Part shown: piece after piece, positions 20,950-29,866 of the stretch | Numbering within the stretch: the stretch's first letter is position 1 | Layout: every line of letters begins with the position of its first letter | Assembly (NCBI GenBank): GCA_016802295.1 | Contig: JAESIW010000137.1 | Span: forward strand, 461,542 to 525,541 | Direction: 5' to 3' | Length of the DNA stretch: 64,000 nt | Source of the DNA: Brachionus rotundiformis | Lineage: Eukaryota; Rotifera; Eurotatoria; Ploima; Brachionidae | Notes under the pieces: generated by a model | What the model was told of the DNA's origin: nothing | The model's database searches: none | Seen by the model: the letters and a program-made list of their open reading frames with translations, nothing else | Program-made: the position numbers and the translations under genes

Positions 20950-22780
20950 CATCCTTAAAATTCTACATATCAATATTCAATCTATAGATTCGGATATCAA
21001 AAAACTTTAACTTACACGTCTTATCCAAATTCACCATGTAGATATTATCAGCATAAATGAAACTTTTCTTAAACCAAACAAAAGCTTTTCAATCCCAGGA
21101 TTTGCTATCTTCAGGTCTGATCGGCTCAACAAAAAAGGAGGAGCTGCACTTTGCATAAAAAACAATATAGTTTGCTATGAGATCAATCTTAATCACATTA
21201 AAAGTTACGACGACGCCATCGGTGTTGAAATTAGCTCCGACAACAATTTTAGGATCGCAATTTTTTCGATTTACTCAAGTCCATCTTCACCTCTAAACAC
21301 TGATCTACTCGACTTTATTGCCGTGAATTTCAAAAACTACATTTTAATCGGCGACCTAAATGCCAAAAATAAAGTTTGGTTTTGCGAAAAAGATTTCTAC
21401 AAAGGCTTACAACTAGAAAAATTTATTACCTCTTCAAGATGCCATATTCTGAACGGACCTGATCCGACATTTCAACGAAGCAAAAACGTTCTTGACCTAT
21501 CATTATGCACCAATTCACTACTAAACCAGTTCAAATGCCACAAAGTATTGAAAACGAACATTAGTGATCACTACCCCACACTAACGATTTTCCACAACCT
21601 CAAGCCAGCCATCAAAAAACACACAATTAAACGAATTGATTGGAATAAATTTAAAGCTTACTTGGACCCTAAAAACAAATCACACGATCTGAATGGCCCG
21701 GATAACATTGAGCAATGCCTTTCCGACCTACTCACTGACCTGAATCAGGCCTTACTGTTCTCAACTGTTGAAAAATCTTTTGCGACCAAAGCATCAAACC
21801 CAATCACACTACCTCATAACCTGGTAAAAATGATCAATCTTAAACGAAAGTTAAGCAGGATCAAATTTAAATCGCAAATTATAACCAAATTATTCAACTT
21901 ACTTGCACGTAAATTAAAAACAGCGATTAGAAAATTCAAAAACGCGCATCTTGAGGACCAATTCAACAAACTGGCCAATTTTAACCAATCAGAATCTAAA
22001 AGCTGGAAGCTATTAAAAAAACTAGAAAATCCGAATTCGAACTCAAACAAAAGCAAAACCACTAAACTGCTAAAACCAGATAAAACTTTCTCAAAAGACG
22101 ATCAAGAAGTAGCAGAACTATTTGGCCAAAATCTAAGCGAGATATTTAACGACTGCTCTACGCATCTAGGCAACACAATAAGTAGGTATAAACAGCAAGA
22201 CACATACAACTGCACACTTGAAAAAATAACGATCGACGAATACAAAACTGCGCTAAACGACTTGAACATGAACTCTGCTGCGGGTGAAGACAACATGACC
22301 AACAAACTATTCAAAAATTGCCCTGCTAACATTCATTCGAGAATATACGAGCTCTTCAACGCGACACTTAAATTTGGATACATTCCTAAAAAATGGAAAA
22401 TTGCGAAAATAATTATGTTACCCAAAAAAGGAAAACCACCGGACCAAGCTGATTCTTACCGTCCTATTTCACTGCTCTCATGTCTCTCCAAATGGCTAGA
22501 AAAAATAATAAACAACAAGGTAACAAACTTTATTACAATCAACAATCTCTTACCGACGTGCCAATCAGGTTTTAGGAAGAAAATGAGCACACATGATCAT
22601 TTTCTTAGATTTTATCAGTCATGGATTCAACAACCGCCAAATCACAAGAGCTGTATTCTTTGACCTGGAAAAGGCATTTGACAAAATAAGCCACTTTGCA
22701 ATCTTAAACAAACTAAAGAGCATTAAATTAAACAACGTTGACTTCTCTAGGATAATTGCTCAACTCCTCTTTTTTCAAGT
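20943..22780 (+). pseudogene. LINE ORF2: endonuclease plus partial reverse transcriptase
   Basis: Starting with ATG at 20943, seven bases upstream of the end of ORF1, the frame reads ILKILHINIQSIDSDIKKL, a stop, then VDIISINETFLKPNKSF, SDRLNKKGGAALCIKNNI, YILIGDLNAKNKVWFCEK and TNISDHYPTLTIF: the N, E, GDxNAK and SDHxP signatures of the APE-type endonuclease. The RT begins at WKIAKIIMLPKKGKPPDQAD, SYRPISLLSCLSKWLEK and CQSGFRKKMSTHDHFLRF. A frameshift near 22610 shifts to ITRAVFFDLEKAFDKISH (motif A). Motifs B and C are absent. It is not functional. Confidence 0.8.
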
Positions 22781-22808
22781 TCTCTGTAATTTATTTCATG
22801 AGATTCAA

Positions 22809-23146
22809 AGGCAAGTTGAAGTTTATGATCAAATTAAAATGATCATCCTCAAAAATTATTATAAAGATATATTTTTAAATATTTTCGACTAGAAAATTTT
22901 TTTGCAGAATCGCATTCTTAAAGTAAACATTCAATGTTAAACTTAAATTTTTATGTCTGCAAATTTCTGCAAAAATTTAATATATGCAGAATTTTGCACA
23001 ATACTCGATTATGATTTAACATGTTCTGTTACACATGAAAATATTTCTCTGCATTACATTTTTCAATTAAAAAGAATATAAAAAATTAGAAAAAAAATAA
23101 TTTCTGAGCATGATCATTTTAATTTGATCATAAACTTCAATATGCC
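22809..23146. mobile_element. MITE with ~45-bp terminal inverted repeats
   Basis: The left arm (22809-22860) and the reversed right arm (23146-23095) share GAAGTTTATGATCAAATT followed by AAAATGATCAT and a common ..CTCAaAAATTATT end. The heptamer GATTCAA flanks both sides (22802-22808 and 23147-23153), a probable target-site duplication. The interior has TGCAGAATTTTGCA-like words. A second, incomplete copy lies at 35030-35215, and an isolated arm at 60250-60275. Confidence 0.65.
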
Positions 23147-23153
23147 GATTCAA

Positions 23154-24444
23154 CAATAATTTTTTTAATTATTAGCACCATTTTTGTCTTTTTGATAAAA
23201 CTTCAATGTTTATTATTTATACCTTACTTGAAGAAAGACATAAACGCCATTGAAGAAATTGTTTTTTTTAATTTTAAAATTTTTAAAAATTATTTTGCAT
23301 GTAAGCCATTTTGTTTATTTTCGTATTTTTGATGCTTCATTTTGGATTTTATCGAAGGAAAAATACATTTGAATTTTTTTCTTTACTAAATGAATAAATA
23401 AATAAAAAAATCAATAAGATAAAGTTTTCCTAAAATCTCAAATTTTTTTGTATAATAGCTTATAAAAAATATTGTTTGGTATTTTTTAATAGTAGCTATT
23501 TGATGGTAGAAAAAAATTATTGTTACCAATTCGCATGACATTTTTCAAGGTTTAAAAATGTTAGAAATAATGAAGCAGACCATTGCAGTAATGATTATCA
23601 GTCATACCAATAAAGCTCTACTGTTTTTTCTATTTTAAAAGGAAAAGACTTTCTTCTTCTTGTAATGGAGGCATCGATTAGTTGAACAAGCGGATGTACA
23701 GTTACATTTAACCATCCCTTGCTCTCCGCCAATTGAGAGCTCTTTTACTGTTGCTCTTAAGCCTTTAATTGATTTGCTAGTATTGACATTTATTCTTGGG
23801 ATGATGGACAAAATTTTGGTAAATTAGTTTTTTTCAATTTTGATTTTTTTATTTTTAAAAGCCTAAAAATTAGAAAATCATCTATCACAAAATGTACATT
23901 TAAGATTATTGTTTTACGAATGTTTGTAAATGTAAAAACTTTGAAAAAGAATTAGTAATCAATTGAGTATAGAAAACTCCAAAATGGTCACCGAGACTGC
24001 TACATTTGACTACAAAATTTAAAGGAACAATTTGAAAAAATTGAAAATTTTTTTTCATTATTTGTACTGTTACATTCACTCAGCAGTATGATATTATATA
24101 AATTTTTTTATTTAATTATCTAAACAAGATGATTAATATTTTACATTATTTTATTTTTCAAATACCAAAAAAAGGTAATGTACTATAAATAAATTTTAAT
24201 CTTAATTTAAAAGACTATTTTCTAAAGAAAAATTATTTACTTTTTAAATTGAATAAATAATTAAAAATACATGCTGTGAACACTTTGCCTGATTTTAAGA
24301 TTTCTCTAAAAACAAATTAAGAAATAAAGATCATTAATTTAATTTGCGTTCATCATAAATGTCTGATTAATTCTTTGAATGAGTGATTTTTTTGAATAAA
24401 CCATTAGTATAAATTGATGGAAAATTTTAAAATTTTATAATAAT
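23154..24444. other. intergenic, one exon-like segment
   Basis: This is mostly AT-rich. From about 23669 to 23818, bounded by a possible acceptor (TGGAG) and a possible donor (TTTTG|GTAAAT), a plus-strand frame reads HRLVEQADVQLHLTIPCSPP, IESSFTVALKPLIDLLVLTF and ILGMMDKIL. It is unbroken and has higher GC than its surroundings, but no partner exon or family is recognised. Confidence 0.25.
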
Positions 24445-25213
24445 ATGCTTAAAATGATCTCTAAAAATATCAAATCTCTAATAATAATTTTTCTAATGAG
24501 CCTAGGTAACATAAAAATTATTTTTCTTATCTTTCATCAAAAATTTAATCTTTAGCTGATCTTAATTTGTATGAAATGACCGCTAGACCACCAGCAAATA
24601 ATTTCATGGCGATTCAAAAGTATCCCAAGACATTAATTGCAACCCAGTCATCGTCGACCACGCATGCACCATGTCTCAAATTAATATAAATAAAAAATTT
24701 AATAAAAATAATTTTTAAATAATTTTTTCAGTGACTGTGGAAGAGATACTAAACTCGGTTGGCTTGAACATGTCTCATTTGTTTAAAATTAGTGATTGGA
24801 AAAACATGTGCACCATAAGACTTCGCGAGGCCAATTCGTTCAGGGGGTTCTTCAAAGCTATTGAAAAAAGTGACACATGTCAAGCGACTTTGAACGATGC
24901 CATAGTTGAGACTAGGATCGTTCTGAATGGAGGCCAGTGGCAATGCAGTTGGTCAAGCAGCTCGTTTGTGGCAGACACTGATTTGTCATTTTATCAAGCG
25001 ATTGAGTCAAAGTACGACGATGCTCTTAATTTGGTACTTAATGGCGACCAGTATTCCATTAATATGATAACAACCTACAAAAACGAGCACCTTTTGTCAA
25101 TTATGACCAACAAAAACACTGCCAAAATGTCTGCCAGTTGCCGAACCATTCCGACAAAGAGTGGATTTAATTGTGATTTGACTTTGCAGGCAAGATTAAA
25201 ATATCTTCATTAA
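24445..25213 (+). CDS. orphan secreted protein, three exons
   Basis: Exon 1 (24445-24505) encodes a start and hydrophobic leader (MLKMISKNIKSLIIIFLMSL). A 50-nt intron leads to exon 2 (24556-24672), a linker rich in Thr/Ser/Pro. A 59-nt intron leads to exon 3 (24732-25213). Both introns are phase 1 and GT-AG, and the joined frame is 219 aa. The body has six cysteines (around MCTIRL, DTCQAT, QCSW, ASCRT, FNCD, plus one in the linker) and patterns such as NGGQWQCSWSSSSFVADTDL, with alternating polar/hydrophobic residues suggesting an extracellular beta-rich domain. I recognise no family. A possible polyadenylation signal AATAAA lies near 25257. Confidence 0.6.
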
Positions 25214-25219
25214 AATAAA

Positions 25220-25580
25220 ATGTTTTTATGACAAACTTTAAAATTAATTTTTATTAAATAAAAAGCATACTTTAAATATTTTATTTTTTAAAAAATTAAA
25301 TCAATATTCAATACTATAATAGACTCTAGCTTAAGTAAAGAACAAGTAGTCAGTGAAATCAATAAAGCAGTTAGATCAAAGCTTAAGCTTAAGATTTTTA
25401 AAAATCTTTGGCTGACCGGTGGCACTGCCGCGGGTCAGTCCTGTTTATTTAAAAATTTAAAATGAGTTCGAAAGCTGCCGATATAATGGTTTGGCAGCTA
25501 TATTTATAGACGTGTGTCGCATGGCCAATGCGTAATCACGTTTTACGGTGATATGCGCCTAGAAGGCGCGTCGGCTGGGT
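25220..25580. other. GC-richer non-coding block
   Basis: After about 100 bp of A/T sequence, 25410-25575 is markedly GC-rich with short palindromic words (ACCGGTGGCACTGCCGCGG, GCGCCTAGAAGGCGCG). It directly follows the stop of the minus-strand RNase H fragment and may be the 3' untranslated or terminal region of that retroelement. Confidence 0.3.
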
Positions 25581-25583
25581 TAT

Positions 25584-26087
25584 TTAAATATTGTACACCA
25601 TTTTCGCCCAGTTGACCATAAGGACCAATGAAAAGAATCGCCGCATTGATTGTGATGAAGCTGTGGCGAATCCATACCATTTTGCCCGTCCTTTCTCCCA
25701 TAGTCCCAGCACAGCCATGTTGTCGATGAACACGAACTTATTTCTGGGAAACTTGTTTCTAAAAAGGAAGGGAATGAGCGAAGCTGCCCCTTCGTTAAAG
25801 AGTATGGCTTCAGTTGGGGCAGGAAGTGAGACATCCCGTCTCGATTTCCCATGTGTTGCCCCAAGCCCATACTCGGACGCATCGGTATACCAAACATCTG
25901 TTGGCTCTCGATAGTGTGTCCTAAAGTTGAACCTATCTACTTTCAGAATTAAGTCCATAAACCTGGTGACTGGTGTCATTCTTAAAAAGAGATTAACTAT
26001 CGGGCTAACTTTACCTGCAAAGCTGAGGTAATAATTTAAATAGCCCCTGACGCGTTGGAGCACCTTTCCCCTTGGGTCAGAAATCAA
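25584..26087 (-). pseudogene. retroelement RT-connection/RNase H fragment
   Basis: The 167-codon frame starts with VRGYLNYYLSFAGKVSPIVN, a segment like those just after RT domains, then VWYTDASEYGLGATHGKSRR (RNase H first Asp), NEGAASLIPFL (the Glu region) and KFVFIDNMAVLGLWEKGRAK (second Asp, with KG). The combination DASxxGxGA ... DNxAVL...KGRAK resembles DIRS-like and other tyrosine-recombinase or hepadna-like retroelements more than gypsy. Composition is GC-richer than the neighbourhood. Upstream RT motifs are missing, so it is a fragment. Confidence 0.5.
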
Positions 26088-26089
26088 TT

Positions 26090-26979
26090 AACACATTAAG
26101 CTTGTTCTACTTGTTCACAAATAGTTAATAAGCCTTTGATAATTCCATTAAACAGAGACTTATGACTTATGAGTTGTGACTTAAAAACAACTCTGGTGTT
26201 ATTTAAGAAATTGTAAGACTTTTATTTTTACAAACAAATTTAGTAATTAAATTTTGATTTTTTATTTTTGCTTAAAAAAAATCTTTAGTAAAAGTTGTAG
26301 AATTCATTCAGAATTACAAAACTTTATTGACTCTTAATTTTAGTAAATCATTGAGTAACTTTGATAGACTTTCTGAAGTATCATTTCACTTTAATGGTCT
26401 AAATCACTTGATATTTTATCTAGTTAATTAATTTTTTTGTTTCAAAAAACACCTCTTGGGTAATGTAAAGTAAAAAAATGTCAAAACTTCAAAAAACCAA
26501 AAAAGATAAGACACTTCTATCTAGCTTTGTTTTGTAATTCACTCTGTGAATCCTTATTTAAGTTTTGAACAATAATTTTGTTTTGTTTTCTACTTAAAAT
26601 TAATAAAAATAAAATCGAAAGTGAACTAGATAATTCAATGGTCCTTAAATATTTTATCCACTGTTGTTAGAAGTCGACTTGACATTTAATACCCATAAAC
26701 GAATTCCTTTTTAGGATCTTGTAAGATTCCTTAGGGTTTTGTAGGAAGTAAGATCCTGATCAGATCATTAAAGATTCTTATCGGATAAGATTTTTTAGGA
26801 GTCCTAACAGACTTTTTACTTAAGATTCGATTAAGAAAATTATTTGGATTCTTAAAAGAATTTATAAGAACCTTTGAAAATATTTACTAAGATTCCTTTT
26901 GTAGCAGCATCTTCTGAGTAACATACTTTTAATCTGCAGATTTAGGTTCATTGTTTATTAATTGTTATTTATTTTAATC
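26090..26979. other. intergenic with degenerate AAGATTCTTA-type repeats
   Basis: The first 600 bp are plain A/T sequence. From about 26700 to 26900 there are many diverged copies of words such as AAGATTCTTA, AAGATCCTGA and GAGTCCTAA, similar to those in the fold-back element that follows. This may be a decayed arm of a related element. Confidence 0.35.
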
Positions 26980-27770
26980 CCCAGAAACCAATTCCCGTCT
27001 AGATCTTAATTATCGGGATCCTATCAGGATTCCTAACTGGATTCCGGGGCTTTTCTCGACAATTTTCCTTACCAGCTCAGTATAGGATCCTAACAGAAAT
27101 TCCTTAAAATTCCCAAAACTTAATAGGATTTCATAGGATCCTATTAAGATCTTTATATATCTTTAGAGCCTGAAGACGAAGATGACGGCAACTTGAATGA
27201 CTTGGAGCCTGTCTCGGATGAAGACGCTCAAGAGAGCGAACCAACTCCCAACCAACAGCAACAAACGACATTAAATCGCGACATCAGCATGCATTCATTG
27301 CCCCTAGTCTGAGTATCAAAATTTTTGATATTTATAATTATTTTATTTTTTATATAATTTTTATCTGTTTGACTCATTTTTACTTTTATAATTATTTTAT
27401 AAACATTTAAAAAAAAAACAAATTGTTTTATTTATAAAATACTGTATAGTTCCTAATACCCTTAAGCTATATTGATTTGATATTTCAATATGAAATATAT
27501 TTCCTTAAGAAATCTTTCTTTTTTGTTCCAATGTTTAAATTTAAATAATAATTAAAAAACTGAATAACTCTTAACTTAATTCAAAAAAGATATATAAAGA
27601 TCTTAATAGGATCCTTTGAAATCCTAGTAAGTTTTGGGAATTTTAAGGAATTTCTGTTAGGATCCTATACTAAGCTGGTAAGGAAAATTGTCGAGAAAAG
27701 CCCCGGAATCCAGTTAGGAATCCTGATAGGATCCCGATAATTAAGATCTAGACGGGAATTGGTTTCTGGG
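26980..27770. mobile_element. fold-back/MITE-like transposon with 184-bp inverted repeats
   Basis: The left arm (26980-27164) and the right arm (27587-27770) are nearly perfect reverse complements. Each starts CCCAGAAACCAATTCCCGTC from the outside and is filled with AGGATCCTAxCAGGATTCC-type subterminal repeats. The CCCAG terminus matches that of the tnp2 element at 7861. There is no transposase; the interior carries a GC-richer coding-like piece (27168-27314). It is probably a non-autonomous member mobilised by a tnp2-class transposase. Flanking target duplication is not clear. Confidence 0.7.
27168..27314 (+). other. exon-like coding segment captured inside the fold-back element
   Basis: Following a CTTTAG acceptor-like end of the left arm, an unbroken frame reads PEDEDDGNLNDLEPVSDEDA, QESEPTPNQQQQTTLNRDIS and MHSLPLV, then TGA. 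It is acidic and low-complexity, like the disordered C-terminal end of a nuclear or cytosolic protein. Its base composition is higher in G+C than both arms. It could be the last exon of a host gene taken up by the transposon, or the relic of a transposon protein. Confidence 0.35.
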
Positions 27771-27821
27771 TAGACTTTAAAATGACAAGTTTAATATTAA
27801 CCTTTGAATTTTTATTCTTAA

Positions 27822-28735
27822 ATATATGAGTATCAACAGAAACAGGATTAATAGATATTTTCAAAAGTTTCAAATTCCTGCTTTAATTAAAAAATTCAAT
27901 ATAAATGTAAATAGGTTTTATTTACATTGAATTTTTTTTTTAAATGCTTTAAACCTACGTTTAAAAAAAAAGCAAAATTTAGAGTTTTTTTTTCTCTCCT
28001 TTAAACTCCTAGTTGGAGCATAGGGCCATGACCCTCTTTCTTCACTCAAGTCTCTCTTTCGCAACACATTTTGCCTCTCCCCAAGTAAGACCCATCCAAG
28101 TGAGCTCCTTTTTGATCATTGTTCTCCATGTAGTCGTAGGTCGACCAACTTTGCGTCTTTCCGATGGCGTTCATTTAAGGGCGACTCCGGGAACACACTT
28201 TGGGGGCATTCTGAGTACATTTCCGAGCCAGCGTAGACGTTTCTTTCTGATGTCTTGACTAATTGGTTCAGAATTTGCTCTTTTGTATAGTACTTCATTG
28301 TTATAGTTTCTGGCCAATAGATTTTGAGAAGTTTCCTCAAGCAGCCTGTGTGAAACACATCACATGCACATCTTGCTTTGCTCAGCTTATTCCTAATGTC
28401 TTTCTGAGTACCATTTGATTTGAAAACCTAGAGTTTATTTACATTGAATTTTTTAATTAAAGCAGGAATTTGAAACTTTTAAAAATATCTATTAATCCTG
28501 TTTCTGTTGATACTCTTATATTTACCGTTGTCGACTTACGACTACATGGAGAACAATGATCAAAAAGGAGCTCACTTGGATGGGTCTTTCTTGGGGAGAG
28601 GCAAAATGTGTTGCGAAAGAGAGACTTGAGTGAAGAAAGAGGGTCATGGCCCTATGCTCCAACTAGGAGTTTAAAGGAGAGAAAAAAAAACTCTAAATTT
28701 TGCTTTTTTTTTAAACGTAGGTTTAAATGCTTTGC
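27822..28735. repeat. compound inverted repeat built from RTE-like LINE pieces
   Basis: Segment A (27822-27920) recurs reversed at 28432-28522, and segment B (27955-28145) recurs reversed at 28529-28735. The order is A-B-middle-A'-B' rather than the A-B-B'-A' of a simple hairpin, so at least two inversion/duplication steps are needed. Segment B is the end of an RTE-type LINE frame. Confidence 0.65.
28010..28390 (-). pseudogene. RTE-type LINE C-terminal fragment
   Basis: Read on the minus strand in two frames: FHTGCLRKLLKIYWPETITM, then ISQDIRKKRLRWLGNVLRMP, CVPGVALKWTPSERRKVGRP, TTTWRTMIKKELTWMGLTWG and EAKCVAKERLEWRKRVMALC and a stop. The RRLRWLGHVLRM...RKRGRPxTTWR pattern is diagnostic for the end of RTE-like LINE polyproteins. 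A reversed, shorter copy lies at 28529-28680. Confidence 0.7.
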
Positions 28736-28796
28736 CAAAAAATCAAAACTAAACTTTTAATCTCATTCTTAATCTCTTATTTATCAAAATTTCGGC

Positions 28797-29196
28797 ATTG
28801 TGAAATTTGGAACAAAAAACAAAAAGAAAATATCAAAAATGCCAAAGCTCAAGTTCAGAAGGAGCAAAACATGCTCTGTTAGTTGAAAGACCTGGTACAT
28901 CCTTTGTACCACCATTAGAATGATTCTACAAAATTCAGTATAGAATTTTGTGTACAAAGGATTTACCAAGTTTTTCAACTTACAGAGCATGTTTTGTTTT
29001 TTCAGAACTTCATTTTTAGCATTTTTGATCTTTGTTTTTGTTTTTGTCTTAAAATTCACACAGTTTTTCAATTTTGCAGAGTTTTGCAGAATAATACCAA
29101 GAGCTTCAATTCACGGAACATGTTTTGCTCTTTCTGAACTTGACCTTTGGCATTTTTGATATTTTGTTTTTGTTCCAAATTTCACAATGCAAAAAA
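28797..29196. mobile_element. MITE-like element with ~80-bp inverted ends
   Basis: The left end reads CATTGTGAAATTTGGAAC with ATCAAAAATGCCAAAG and AAGTTCAGAAGGAGCAAAAC inside; the right end reversed gives the same order. A third, internal copy of one arm (28985-29070) suggests nested duplication. There is no coding capacity. Confidence 0.6.
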
Positions 29197-29866
29197 TTTC
29201 ATTTTTTAAAAGAAATTAAAGATTTAATCTGAGTTATTCTAAGAGTTTAGATCCTGATTAAGACCACTTTTGGCCATTTGTTTTGTTTATTAATATTTAA
29301 TAAAATTTATTATATATTTTTTAAATTTGTGTTTATAAAATAAAATACTAATATTAAATTGTTACTAATATTAAATCTCCCAAAATAATAAAATTTTCCA
29401 TAAAAATATCTATGAAGCGTATTTAATTATTTAAATAAATATATTAGTTGATTAATTAATCGCTTAGTTGCTGTCAGTTGATTCAATTGCTATTTCAGAT
29501 CAAAATTATTAATATAATTTAGTTAAATTAGAACTTTATAATTTTTGATTAAAAGAGAATCTGTTTGACTAAACGAAGGAAAAATCGTTTGCTCAAAATT
29601 ATAGTTTTTTTTAATATAATTTATGATTTATTTATTTTGATTGAGATAAAGAACAAAATTCTAATTTAGTTGTAGAAAATTATCGAAGTATTGGATTAAA
29701 CGGAAAATATTTTTTTCCATTTATAGAAAATAATAATTCATATTTTATTAAAATTTCAAAATCACTCTCTTCATTATTCTACCATTTTATATCATAAAAC
29801 AATAAAACTCACTTAAATTAAATTAAATTCAAAATTAGATAAATTAAATTTAGATAATTATTTGAA
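29197..29866. other. AT-rich intergenic, acyltransferase 5' flank
   Basis: No gene. The last ~100 bp are the presumed leader of the acyltransferase gene starting at 29867. Confidence 0.4.

Larger units (their letters stand above)
19540..22800 (+). mobile_element. Jockey-like LINE, near full 5' portion, 3'-truncated
   Basis: The element contains ORF1 (19590-20949, one frameshift) with zinc knuckles, ORF2 endonuclease (20943-21640, one early stop), a linker, and the beginning of the reverse transcriptase, which stops shortly after motif A near 22790. Codon use is clearly C-richer than the surroundings. Having the 5' part and lacking the 3' part is the opposite of normal LINE truncation, so the 3' end was lost after insertion; a MITE with its own target duplication sits at the breakpoint (22809-23146). 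Confidence 0.8.
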
